From Scytonematopsis contorta HA4267-MV1 (GTDB lineage Bacteria; Cyanobacteriota; Cyanobacteriia; Cyanobacteriales; Nostocaceae): 52,578 nt of DNA. The translations under genes were made by a program, and so were the position numbers. This document shows, in pieces, positions 36,008 to 44,643 of this stretch. The stretch's first letter is position 1, and every line of letters begins with the position of its first letter. The stretch covers positions 1 through 52,578 of the forward strand of contig JAHHIC010000058.1 in NCBI GenBank assembly GCA_019359035.1. The letters run 5' to 3'. Below the pieces are notes generated by a model. That model saw only the letters and a program-made list of their open reading frames with translations, had not been told where the DNA came from and did no database searches.

Positions 36008-37000
36008 CTAATCACGATAAATTAAGTTTTCTTGAGAAACACCTATAATTTTCCAAGGATTATTATATAAATCACCGTAAAGGTTAAGATAATTTATTTC
36101 TGCTGGAGTTAATTTTCCTTTCTTTACACCTGCAATTGCAGCATCAATTTGTGCTCGATTTTGTAATCCAGTCAAGCAAACATCCATAGAATTTTGACTC
36201 AAACAATAGCGATACAAATCAGGTGCTTTAGGTATCCAACATCCTGCGGGTAAATTTACGGGAGCATCCCAAAGTAAACCAGAACTACAACTAGTAGACT
36301 TAAAGTTAACAATTCCCGGTCTTTGTGGGTCATCAGGATTGAGTTGGTTAAAAATCTGGCTTTGAGCATAACGATGAGTTACATTACTCCTGACCATGAC
36401 TACATCTAATAGTGGACTATGCAAGCACTCTTTAGCAAGATTAATGTCATGAAATGATGCACCTATATAACGGACAATACCCATCTTTTTCATGAGTTCT
36501 GATGCACCAAACATTTCTTCTACAATTTTTTGATAATCACTATTACAGCCTCTTAAAGAAGGAGATAGTTGTAAGCAGTCATTTATAGATTGCTTATCAT
36601 TTCGACCGACCCATCCCCAAAAAAATACATCAATATAATCAATTCCTAGTTCTTTAAATTGGTCAAATAAAATAGCAACAATAGCTTCTGGACTTTTTAT
36701 ATAAGTAACAGTAGCTAACACAACTTTATCGCGTACAGAAGAACCACGTTTACATAATTGCTGGAGTCCATTAGACATGGAACTGTAGGTAGAGTGGTGT
36801 AAATCAGTAGAATAGAAAAAGTAGTTCATGCCTTGGTCAAAAGCATAAAGAGTATCTTCACTGGAAATACCACCACCACCACCCAAACCTAGACAACTAA
36901 CGGTTAAATCAGTCCGTCCAAATTTACGATAAAACGGCAAATCTATCTCTGTAGATTTACTATTTACATCACTACTTATAGCTTGCGGAAAAATAGACAT
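36008..37000 (-). CDS. Aldo/keto reductase-like protein with degenerate active site
   Basis: A 330-aa protein with the aldo/keto reductase barrel: FGRTDLTVSCLGLGGGG at the N-terminus, KVVLAT on strand 3, LGIDYIDVFFWGW on strand 4, and MGIVRYIGAS on strand 5. Family members use an Asp-Tyr-Lys-His tetrad. Here the Asp position reads GMNYFFYSTD, the Lys position reads LATVTY, and the His position reads DVFFWGW, so at least three of four residues look replaced. It may have lost reductase activity or use different chemistry. A GGAGG ribosome binding site lies 8 nt before the ATG at 37000. The longer start at 37018 would include that site inside the coding region. Confidence 0.85.
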   Translation of the reverse strand: MSIFPQAISSDVNSKSTEIDLPFYRKFGRTDLTVSCLGLGGGGGISSEDTLYAFDQGMNYFFYSTDLHHSTYSSMSNGLQQLCKRGSSVRDKVVLATVTYIKSPEAIVAILFDQFKELGIDYIDVFFWGWVGRNDKQSINDCLQLSPSLRGCNSDYQKIVEEMFGASELMKKMGIVRYIGASFHDINLAKECLHSPLLDVVMVRSNVTHRYAQSQIFNQLNPDDPQRPGIVNFKSTSCSSGLLWDAPVNLPAGCWIPKAPDLYRYCLSQNSMDVCLTGLQNRAQIDAAIAGVKKGKLTPAEINYLNLYGDLYNNPWKIIGVSQENLIYRD

Positions 37001-37044
37001 ATTTACTACCTCCATCAATAAAATATTTTATTTTAATTATTTGT

Positions 37045-37075
37045 CCTCTCCCCATTCCCCACTCCCCACTCCCTA
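37045..37075. repeat. Heptamer tract at the lanM stop codon
   Basis: CCCCATT/CCCCACT heptamers filling the 72-bp gap between the second lanM and the reductase-like gene. On the minus strand the lanM stop reads TAGGGAGTGGGGAGTGGGG, the same junction as at menF and menA. Confidence 0.9.
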
Positions 37076-40000
37076 TTCCCACAGTAGTACAGATGGCAGT
37101 AAATCTGGGTAAGCCAATCTTAATAATTCATAGCCAATTCCTGCAGTCCCTTGGAAAAAAGCCGGATTATAAATTCCTTTAAAATTACCCACAGATATTT
37201 GAAAATAGCCGTTATTTTCTGCTTTTTGTACACAATAAGCAGCCTGCTTTTGAGCAGTCTCTAATAATTCTGGAATGCATAGATTTTGGGCTGCGACTAA
37301 CAAAACATCGATACGACCAAAGTTACCGCAACAGAGATGGTCAATTTCCTGCAAAGCATATTTTTGCATAGTTTGCAAAGCAGTCTCGATTTCTTGACGA
37401 ATTTCGCTAGTATCTAAAATTGGCAAGCAACCCAGACGAGCCAAAGCAATACCAGGAGCACCATGACACCAACTCATGCCAAACATAGGCTTTTCGCTTC
37501 TTAAATCTGGCCAGTTTTGCACTTTTGGGGAGAAAACACTCCGCTCGTAAGCAATGGCTTCTTCGGCAGCTTCCAGAAAAACTGGGTCACAAGCAACAGC
37601 GTATAACCTCAGCAATGCGTAAGCGATACCAGCCGCACCATGAGACAAACCTGTTAAACATTTCCCACCAACAGTAGCCCAAGTGAGATACCCGCTATTA
37701 CTATTTACACGATGATTTAGAAGATGATAACCGCAGTTTTTTGCTAACTCTAAAATATCAGAATTACTTGTAGCTTGATATAAAGCTAATAACCCTAAGA
37801 TTGTGCCAGAAGTTCCAGATATAATATCATATTTATCATCATTAGTAATAGTTTTTTCAGTTATTAAAGAAGCTACTTGTCGAGCATCCTCCAGAAGTAT
37901 AGGTTCTTTGAGAAACAAACTACTTTTTACTAAAGTGTAGATAATTGAACCAAAACCCTTACCACCACCAATACCGATTTTTTTAATAATCTCTCGCTCA
38001 CGCAAGGAGTCTAAATTCTGTAAAAGACTACGTGTAGGTTTTAGCGCATCCAAAGCCAAATCATGAAGCCAGCGACTGTTAGTAACTTTTGCCAGTGCAG
38101 CCAAAAAAAGAGCCACCCCAGAACTACCATCATAAAAGTCATAGCTCATTGCGCTTGGTTGTAATCGTCCGGTTTCAGGTATATATTCCATCCCCATCCA
38201 ACAAACACTACCATCGGTTGCACGTACAGAACGTTTTTGTAATTCCTGAGCGATTTCTAATGATTGCTGTACCAATATTTCTTTAGAGAGAGGGGAAATA
38301 GCATCAATATTTAAAACAGGTTGCTTAGACTGTGATGAAACAGATTCATCTTTGCTAATAATACGACTATAAAGAGAACTACGAATCAAACCAATTTGTA
38401 GTTCTAAATCATCTTTATTTAGCTGACTCAAGCGGCTAGTTACAAAATCATAGCTAGGTTCGATAAAATATTTTTGGATAGTTTGATGTGAATTTATTTT
38501 TAAATCATAGCTATCGGAATAAGAACTAAACAAAGGAATATCTAACTGCTGTAATGCTTGTTGTTCTACAGCGATAATTTCCCACCAATGTGGCTTATTT
38601 TCATATTTTAATAGTGGTTTACACAGAACATCAAATGCAATACTACGCTCGATACCATCCCGGAGATATTTAGGCTGCTGTGTTTGCTTAAGAAGCGAAG
38701 CATATACTTGAGAAGGACGGAATATAGTACGGACTCGTTGATGAGCTAATCTCGCTAAAGGACTACTTGCTAAAGAACTACTTGCAGTCAAAAACTCGTC
38801 TCTATTTATGAGAAAAAACTGGTACATTTCGCGGAAACCATCAACCAGTTCTTGTACATAATCACTTGCTGATAAATGGACACCATCAAGAACTGGTAAA
38901 TTGCTACTAGCACCTGTTTTAATATATTCGTAACCCAAAGTCATGTCATCTGTGTTCATATGTTGCCATTTCTGAGCGCGAAAATGAGTTGCTTGTCCTT
39001 CATTTCCGCTCAATCCGCTGACATCATAAGCTAGTCCATCTGACCCTAACTCCCACTTTGGTAAAAAGTAAGTATTAAGTACAGAATAACTAAATTGTTC
39101 CGAAACCAGATACGAAGCATCTGCATTAATATCAGAACTTCCCTCTTTCCGGACTCGACCAGACATAAGCATTTCCATGTCAATCAGGACTGGTTGTTCT
39201 CCAGAGGCAATAACATTTTCGTCGTGAAAGTCTGTGCCTGAGAGTATATATAATAGACATAACAACATTCCTGCTCGTTGATAATATCTAACAGCAGCTT
39301 GTTTATCTTTTAATGGCAAATGTTCTACATACTCAACCCAACCATAGTTGGAGCGATTGATTATTTTTAGAACTTTCAACTGATGAGGCACATCCTTGTC
39401 ATTTAACCAATTAAGCAATTCAAAATAAGCCACCTCTAAACCCAAAGATTTGGGTTTATAAATTAGTTTTAAACCGGAATCAAAAGTCAATTCAATAACT
39501 GAGCGTCCTTCTTGATGCAGGTCAGAGAGACCAAGTTTTATTTCAACAACTTTTTCCAGTTCTACATTATCTTGAAAAGTTTTTTGAATATCTAACCAAT
39601 CTGAGGCTAATCGCTGAATAAATTCACAGGTATTATTCACCCAAAAGTCTATGGTTGTTGCGGCTAAACGAGCTAAAACACTATACTCTTGTAAAAATAA
39701 AAGTAGTCCTCCCGATAACATTTTACTGATAAACTTACTATAATATTCCCGCGAATAGGATTTTTTTAATTGTGCTATTCCACTAATTAAACTTGGTTGC
39801 TCATAAAGTCTAAACATCTGAAATTTAAGTGCTAAAGTCTGAGAAAAAAGAGAAGTTAGTGACTTTAGTAAAGAGCGCTCAAAGCTAAGATAACAGTTAT
39901 CATCAAGCAGAAAAAATTTATCGATTACTTGAGAATTTAATTTTTCTCTAGCAACGATAATAAAGGGTAAAAATAGCTCTTCAAAAGGTAAAGTTTCTTG

Positions 40001-40375
40001 GGAATTTAAAACACTGTCACGTTGAGAGATATCTTGTACAATGTCATTTTCTAATGCTTGAGCATCAATTAATGCAGTTTTTTCTAAAATTAATTTTAAA
40101 GTTTTTGTCCAATCTGGTAAATTTTTCTCATCTGCTATATACGTAAACTCAAAAATATGGCTTATATTATTTAAATTTAGACCATCCCAAGCAAGACGTT
40201 TTTCAAATATATCTTGCCTTCCATCTGCTACAGTATTGCACCAATTTTTAATCCTAGGGTTGTATTGGTCATTTTTAATTGGTGTATTTTTTAATATAAA
40301 ATTATCTCCCAAGCGCTCAGCTATAGAGCTTGATTTTTCTACAATTTTTTTTAAATATTCTGAATATATTTCCAT
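37073..40375 (-). CDS. Class II lanthipeptide synthetase LanM (CCG type)
   Basis: A 1100-aa bifunctional LanM with all expected residues. The dehydratase has LIYKPKSLGLE (Lys) and GTDFHDENVIASGEQPVLIDME (Asp, His, Asn, Asp). The LanC domain has SWCHGAPG with Cys970 and LCCGNFGR with Cys1015 and Cys1016. These three cysteines form the zinc site of the relaxed-specificity ProcM-like CCG group. It ends at VLLWE, whereas the paralogue in this window has three more residues (SAM); the end lies in a heptamer repeat. Likely substrate is the NHLP precursor encoded 212 bp upstream on the same strand. Confidence 0.97.
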   Translation of the reverse strand: MEIYSEYLKKIVEKSSSIAERLGDNFILKNTPIKNDQYNPRIKNWCNTVADGRQDIFEKRLAWDGLNLNNISHIFEFTYIADEKNLPDWTKTLKLILEKTALIDAQALENDIVQDISQRDSVLNSQETLPFEELFLPFIIVAREKLNSQVIDKFFLLDDNCYLSFERSLLKSLTSLFSQTLALKFQMFRLYEQPSLISGIAQLKKSYSREYYSKFISKMLSGGLLLFLQEYSVLARLAATTIDFWVNNTCEFIQRLASDWLDIQKTFQDNVELEKVVEIKLGLSDLHQEGRSVIELTFDSGLKLIYKPKSLGLEVAYFELLNWLNDKDVPHQLKVLKIINRSNYGWVEYVEHLPLKDKQAAVRYYQRAGMLLCLLYILSGTDFHDENVIASGEQPVLIDMEMLMSGRVRKEGSSDINADASYLVSEQFSYSVLNTYFLPKWELGSDGLAYDVSGLSGNEGQATHFRAQKWQHMNTDDMTLGYEYIKTGASSNLPVLDGVHLSASDYVQELVDGFREMYQFFLINRDEFLTASSSLASSPLARLAHQRVRTIFRPSQVYASLLKQTQQPKYLRDGIERSIAFDVLCKPLLKYENKPHWWEIIAVEQQALQQLDIPLFSSYSDSYDLKINSHQTIQKYFIEPSYDFVTSRLSQLNKDDLELQIGLIRSSLYSRIISKDESVSSQSKQPVLNIDAISPLSKEILVQQSLEIAQELQKRSVRATDGSVCWMGMEYIPETGRLQPSAMSYDFYDGSSGVALFLAALAKVTNSRWLHDLALDALKPTRSLLQNLDSLREREIIKKIGIGGGKGFGSIIYTLVKSSLFLKEPILLEDARQVASLITEKTITNDDKYDIISGTSGTILGLLALYQATSNSDILELAKNCGYHLLNHRVNSNSGYLTWATVGGKCLTGLSHGAAGIAYALLRLYAVACDPVFLEAAEEAIAYERSVFSPKVQNWPDLRSEKPMFGMSWCHGAPGIALARLGCLPILDTSEIRQEIETALQTMQKYALQEIDHLCCGNFGRIDVLLVAAQNLCIPELLETAQKQAAYCVQKAENNGYFQISVGNFKGIYNPAFFQGTAGIGYELLRLAYPDLLPSVLLWE

Positions 40376-40587
40376 TGGTAATTATCTCGCTATATGTTGC
40401 ACTACTTTTATGAAACAGGGTTACTCCCAGGAAAGAAATAATATTTTAGCTAATTATGTTGTTATTGAGATAGGCGACTTGAGAAGTATTTTGGCATTCT
40501 CAAGTCACCTTAATATCTTAAAAATAAATAGATACTAGTTGTTAATTACAAGTAGCTATCTATCTTGAAGATATATTTTTTCAGCGA

Positions 40588-40896
40588 TTAGATGTGTATA
40601 GTTCTGGAACCAAACATACATGGAAGTGTCCAACCACCTGCTACAGCTTCTAACTGCTCTTCAGATAATTGTTCATCAGAGTTGATTGCAGGAGGTAGTA
40701 CCAAATAAACCATATTACTGGTTTCTTCAACTACGCGCACTTGGAAGTTATTAGGAAGTGTTTGACCCATTGCTTTTTCAATTTCTTCCTTAACTGCAGC
40801 AGGATTATTCAGCAATTCTTGACGGTATGCACCATCTTCCAAAGAGCGAGCAATAATTGTTGATGCAATATCTTCACGGGTTTTTGCTTGAGACAT
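40588..40896 (-). CDS. NHLP-type leader RiPP precursor
   Basis: A 102-aa precursor with a nitrile-hydratase-like leader: MSQAKTREDIASTIIARSLE, then YRQELLNNPAAVKEEIEKAM, LPNNFQVRVVEETSNMVYLVLP, and the cleavage region SEEQLEAVAGG. The predicted core is WTLPCMFGSRTIHI (nt 40591-40632), with one Cys, one Ser and two Thr. It can carry a single thioether ring plus one or more dehydrated residues. The frame extends to 40950, but a TTGGAG ribosome binding site lies 6 nt before the ATG at 40896. It is immediately upstream of the CCG-type lanM. Confidence 0.92.
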   Translation of the reverse strand: MSQAKTREDIASTIIARSLEDGAYRQELLNNPAAVKEEIEKAMGQTLPNNFQVRVVEETSNMVYLVLPPAINSDEQLSEEQLEAVAGGWTLPCMFGSRTIHI

Positions 40897-41206
40897 GTTA
40901 TTCTCCAATTCAATTGATAGTAAAGTTGGCAATTTATCGTTTATAGTCACAGTAAATAAAATAAAAAGTTGAAAAATTTAAAATATTAACAATCTTTAAA
41001 TTCGATTTCAACTTTATTTCGTTTACTGCTCTATGTTTTTATAATAAATCGTAAAAATGTCAAAAACAATTACGTACTTTTTGGTAGTAGTTACATATTT
41101 TTAGCTGAGAATAAATAAATTGAAATCTGTAAAACCACGAAGAACGCAAAGAACACGAAGAAATAAGAGTTTCGGAAGGGTCTTGCGTAAGTATTGAGAG
41201 TATTTA

Positions 41207-42271
41207 TCAGCTATTTAATACAAGTAAAAACTGTTTTGGAAAAAATTCCCAATTAACAGCATTTTTGGCGATTTCTTGTTTAACTAAATGATAATTTTGG
41301 AAATTAGTTTGCCGCAGTAGTTCAAGAGTATCAACTACGGTCGCATACCATAGGACGGGAGTACTATCACGTCCTACTACTAAAAATTGAGATGCAAGTT
41401 CTAGGAAATCAGTCATATCGTTATTCAAAAATGCTCGCTTAATTCTTAACCAATTGAGCGCTTGAGAGCAAGGATGAAGAGTATTATCAACTTGTAATGT
41501 TAGATAACTATCAAGAATCGCAAACAAATCACGTCCTTGATGACATTTTTCTTCTGCTAAAATGATGGCGATTTGACCAGTTACAAGTGCGAATGTAGCA
41601 GAAATAATTTCCAATGGTTGATTTGCCACTAACTCAGAACCCCATGCAATTGGAAATGGTAAAGATTCTGAAGTTCCTTGAAGATAAGAAAGAAGTTGAC
41701 CAGCTAATTCCATCGCTCTCCATTTTCTGGTACTCTTTGCTTCAGAACGGATAAGAATTTCTATTAGATGAAGACGGTGTGCAAACAAACATTTATATCC
41801 GCATTCTGTTTCTAAAAGCGCATCTGTTGCTAATGCATCAGAAATACGTAACCAAGCTTTGTCAAAATCACCACGACGGTAATCTAGATAAGCTTCCGCA
41901 GGTTCTTGAAAAGCCTTGTAAAGCAAATTTCCCTCAGGTGACAGTTGACGATAACTTCCAATAATACGTGCTTCTTCCATCAATTTATCAGCTGTTATCA
42001 AGTCGCTACTACGAGCAGCATTTAAAGATTGGTAACGTACTTTTACTGCTTGATTTAACAGCGATATTTCCCTATTCGACAAGCTAATTTTCATTCTTTC
42101 AAATAGTTTTTCACCTAATTTTTTATTCAACTGTTCGCCAATTATTTCTGGTGTTGTATTTATAAGCTTAGCACAACCCATTTTATAGCTATCTAAAACT
42201 TTTTCGACTAATATACTCTCTGACTCAGATAAAGATACTTGTTCTTTGTAATTATCATTAAAAATAGACAT
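41207..42271 (-). CDS. Unknown helical protein of the RiPP cluster
   Basis: A 354-aa soluble protein, predicted to be almost all helical and without a recognised domain. The central stretch (about 120-290) has a spacing of hydrophobic residues like TPR-type repeats (FQEPAEAYLDYRRGDFDKAWLRISDAL, LHLIEILIRSEAKSTRKWRAMELAGQLLSYL). An AAGGTG ribosome binding site precedes the ATG. It lies between the cyclic-nucleotide-binding protein gene and the NHLP precursor gene on the same strand, so it may be part of the regulatory or maturation module. Function is unknown. Confidence 0.8.
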   Translation of the reverse strand: MSIFNDNYKEQVSLSESESILVEKVLDSYKMGCAKLINTTPEIIGEQLNKKLGEKLFERMKISLSNREISLLNQAVKVRYQSLNAARSSDLITADKLMEEARIIGSYRQLSPEGNLLYKAFQEPAEAYLDYRRGDFDKAWLRISDALATDALLETECGYKCLFAHRLHLIEILIRSEAKSTRKWRAMELAGQLLSYLQGTSESLPFPIAWGSELVANQPLEIISATFALVTGQIAIILAEEKCHQGRDLFAILDSYLTLQVDNTLHPCSQALNWLRIKRAFLNNDMTDFLELASQFLVVGRDSTPVLWYATVVDTLELLRQTNFQNYHLVKQEIAKNAVNWEFFPKQFLLVLNS

Positions 42272-42392
42272 ATTATTTCACCTTAATCAAAATTTACTTT
42301 AATAAAAGTTATTTTCTCCTAATATTTTTTGCGTCTTCGCGCTTTTGCGTGAGACAATTTATCATGCAGAACCGCAAAGCCGCAGAAAGAAA

Positions 42393-43487
42393 TTAACTAA
42401 CTTTTAATCTTTTTCTAATCCAATCGAATCTTTGACCAGCAAGCGCCATTTTATCTAACACACTAAAATCTAATTCATCCCCATATTGAACATTACGATT
42501 CAATGGCTCTCCTCTTGTATAAACTCGTTTACCATATCCCATTCTGCTTAACATTCCCTGTGACCGACTAGAAAGTAATGTCGCAATCACCCGATAAAAT
42601 CGAGAAGCAAAACCAACATCCTGCTGTAATTTTGCTGCTAATATTTGTCTAGGAATAAACAGCACAAGACATTCTTCTAGAGTTCTTACAGTTGCAGCAG
42701 GCAAACGACCATCAATAAACGGAGTTTCCCCCAGAATTTCCCCTTTTGAAACTCTTGCAATTTCCCGGCCAGTAATTTCCTTTTCTTCAATTGCAGCAAA
42801 AGCACGCGCTAAAGGATTTCGCTCATCAAAAGCAATCGAAAGCGACATAATCCCATTTAGCAAAATATACAACCCATCTACAGTTCCGGACTGCTGGATA
42901 ATTACTGTATCATCTGGAATTTGGTGCTGAAACCCACAAGCCATTATCCAATCAATGTCACTATCGTGTAATTCACCGAGTACAAACAACACATCTTTTA
43001 GTGGCTGACCTTGAGCAATATTATTACGACCAAATCGCTTAATTATACTTTGCAATCTGTCAGACAACATTATCGCGATTGCTCGATAAAATCTTGCTGC
43101 AAAACCCACGTCTTGTTGCAATTTCGTCGCTAATTGATTTACCGGAAGAGACACTACTAAAGAATTTCCTACAGACCTGATAGTACTGGAAGTCACATGA
43201 GTACTAACAAAAGGAATTTCTCCTACTACCTCACCATTTGATAATCTTGCAATCTCCCAACCCAAACTATCTCCACCATCAATTGCAGCATAAGCACGAG
43301 CTAATGGACTATTATCAGCTTGTTCGACAATGACGGATAACATACCATCCAATAGGATATGTAATTCATCTGTATTTTGTCCCTCCTGGATGAGTATAGT
43401 TCCATCTGTAATTTCTCTTTGGTTACCCGTAGAAACTATCCAATCAATGTCATTGCTGCTTAATTCTTTTAATAAAACTTCCGTCAT
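42393..43487 (-). CDS. Double cyclic-nucleotide-binding, bacteriocin-transport-associated protein
   Basis: A 364-aa protein with two tandem cyclic-nucleotide-binding-like domains that are clearly internal duplicates. Each has DIDW near its start, a GTILIQEG/DTVIIQQSG turn, LHILLDGMLSV/LYILLNGIMSL, a GEVVGEIPF/GEILGETPF loop, and LQQDVGFAARFYR/LQQDVGFASRFYR. No DNA-binding domain follows. This matches a cyanobacterial family known to accompany NHLM export operons. The phosphate-binding Arg typical of cAMP-binding sites is not obvious, so the ligand may differ. A GGAG ribosome binding site precedes the ATG. Confidence 0.92.
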   Translation of the reverse strand: MTEVLLKELSSNDIDWIVSTGNQREITDGTILIQEGQNTDELHILLDGMLSVIVEQADNSPLARAYAAIDGGDSLGWEIARLSNGEVVGEIPFVSTHVTSSTIRSVGNSLVVSLPVNQLATKLQQDVGFAARFYRAIAIMLSDRLQSIIKRFGRNNIAQGQPLKDVLFVLGELHDSDIDWIMACGFQHQIPDDTVIIQQSGTVDGLYILLNGIMSLSIAFDERNPLARAFAAIEEKEITGREIARVSKGEILGETPFIDGRLPAATVRTLEECLVLFIPRQILAAKLQQDVGFASRFYRVIATLLSSRSQGMLSRMGYGKRVYTRGEPLNRNVQYGDELDFSVLDKMALAGQRFDWIRKRLKVS

Positions 43488-43546
43488 TGTTTATACTCCC
43501 TATCTAATTAACTTTATGTTAGAGACGCAATTGTTAGAGAAGCGAT

Positions 43547-43777
43547 TCTTAGAGGATGTTTGAAAAGTATCAATGTTAACCAAGAACCTAACCCCTAACC
43601 CCTTCCCTACAAGGGAAGGGGAACAAGAAAATAGAGGTTTGGAGAGGGGTTTTCTGTATACTTTTAGACTTTTCAAACACCCTCTCAGAGACGCAATTAT
43701 CAGAGAAGCAATAAATATTCTGTTGTATCTTCCCCCCCCTTCCCTATTAGGGAAGGGGGGTAGGGGGGTTAGGTCTC
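43547..43777. repeat. C-rich palindromic element, copy 2, with flanking inverted repeat
   Basis: The ends AACCTAACCCCTAACCCC and GGTAGGGGGGTTAGGT, and the CCCTTCCCTACAAGGGAAGGG hairpin, match the element at 1293-1424. Around 43553-43570 and 43668-43685 an additional inverted pair, AGGATGTTTGAAAAGT and ACTTTTCAAACACCCT, flanks the left half. It fills the gap between the cyclic-nucleotide-binding and ParA-like genes and directly abuts the ParA stop codon. Confidence 0.85.
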
Positions 43778-44566
43778 TTAATAGCTGGGGACTAAATTAG
43801 TAATTTGTTCAACAATTGTTTGAATTTTTTGACTGATTTGATGTTGTGGATAATGCAAACAAAAAACTCCTTTACTTCCTAACTGCATCATTTCTTCAGA
43901 TAAGGGTAAAATAGCCGCCACTGGAGCTTTATAAGCAGTTTCCATTTGTTGTCGCAAATCAACAAAATCAAAACTTGGTAATGCTTTATTTACAACTAAC
44001 ATCATTTTGGGAACTTGTAATCTACGAGCGACATCAACAGTAACAGCAGTACCCTGAAAATCTTGACTATCTGGACGCAACACAACAATAAGAATATTAG
44101 AAATCCCGATAGAAAGTAAAGTTTCCTCATTCAAACCAGGGTGAGTATCTATAAATAAATAGTCCAAATTTAGACAGCGAATTAATTCTTGAAAGCCTTC
44201 ATTGAGTCTAACTACATCATAACCCTCCCGCAAAACTCTAGCTATTTCACCCGCTTTAATACTAGAAGGAATTAAAAAAAGCTTCCCTTTAATTTCGCTG
44301 GTTTTATCCTGTGTGCTTACAAGAGTATCGCTAACATCATGAGCAGTATCTTGAATATCACAACGTCCCCACAGATAGTCATTGAGAGAATATTTAATTT
44401 TCTCCTCATTAAAACCAAAGAGAACATGTATTCCTGGGGACTGGATATCCGCATCAATAATACCTACTCTTAAACCGCTACGTGCCATAGTAGCAGCGAC
44501 ATTAGCCACCGTATTAGATTTTCCAGTGCCACCACGAAATGAATGAATAGAAACAATCTGTGACAT
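43778..44566 (-). CDS. ParA/MinD-like ATPase
   Basis: A 262-aa P-loop ATPase of the ParA/MinD family. The deviant Walker A is SFRGGTGKSN at residues 9-18, with Lys16 retained and Arg11 where the signature Lys usually stands. The Walker A' segment is GIIDADIQSPGIHVLFG near residues 36-52, and Walker B is YLFIDTHPGLN. No partner ParB/MinE-like gene is visible. A GGAG ribosome binding site precedes the ATG. It lies between the permease gene and the cyclic-nucleotide-binding gene on the same strand, so it may position or gate the export machinery. That role is inference. Confidence 0.9.
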   Translation of the reverse strand: MSQIVSIHSFRGGTGKSNTVANVAATMARSGLRVGIIDADIQSPGIHVLFGFNEEKIKYSLNDYLWGRCDIQDTAHDVSDTLVSTQDKTSEIKGKLFLIPSSIKAGEIARVLREGYDVVRLNEGFQELIRCLNLDYLFIDTHPGLNEETLLSIGISNILIVVLRPDSQDFQGTAVTVDVARRLQVPKMMLVVNKALPSFDFVDLRQQMETAYKAPVAAILPLSEEMMQLGSKGVFCLHYPQHQISQKIQTIVEQITNLVPSY

Positions 44567-44599
44567 AATTTATCTCCAATTAATTAATCACCGGTTAAA

Positions 44600-44643
44600 A
44601 AAATATCATCCCACCGTCATCCGTCAACAGTCACCCGTCAACA
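44600..44643. repeat. Heptamer tract at the permease stop codon
   Basis: CCGTCAT/CCGTCAA/CAGTCAC heptamers fill the gap between the ParA-like and permease genes. On the minus strand they read TTGACGG/TGACTG, and the permease TGA stop is one of these units. Confidence 0.88.

Noticed and set aside
40236-40538. Plus-strand 100-residue frame across the lanM start
   Set aside because: Half of it is the antisense of the lanM N-terminus and the rest has no ribosome binding site or precursor-like motif.
43573-43800. Plus-strand 75-residue frame between the cyclic-nucleotide-binding and ParA-like genes
   Set aside because: It lies almost wholly in the C-rich palindromic element.
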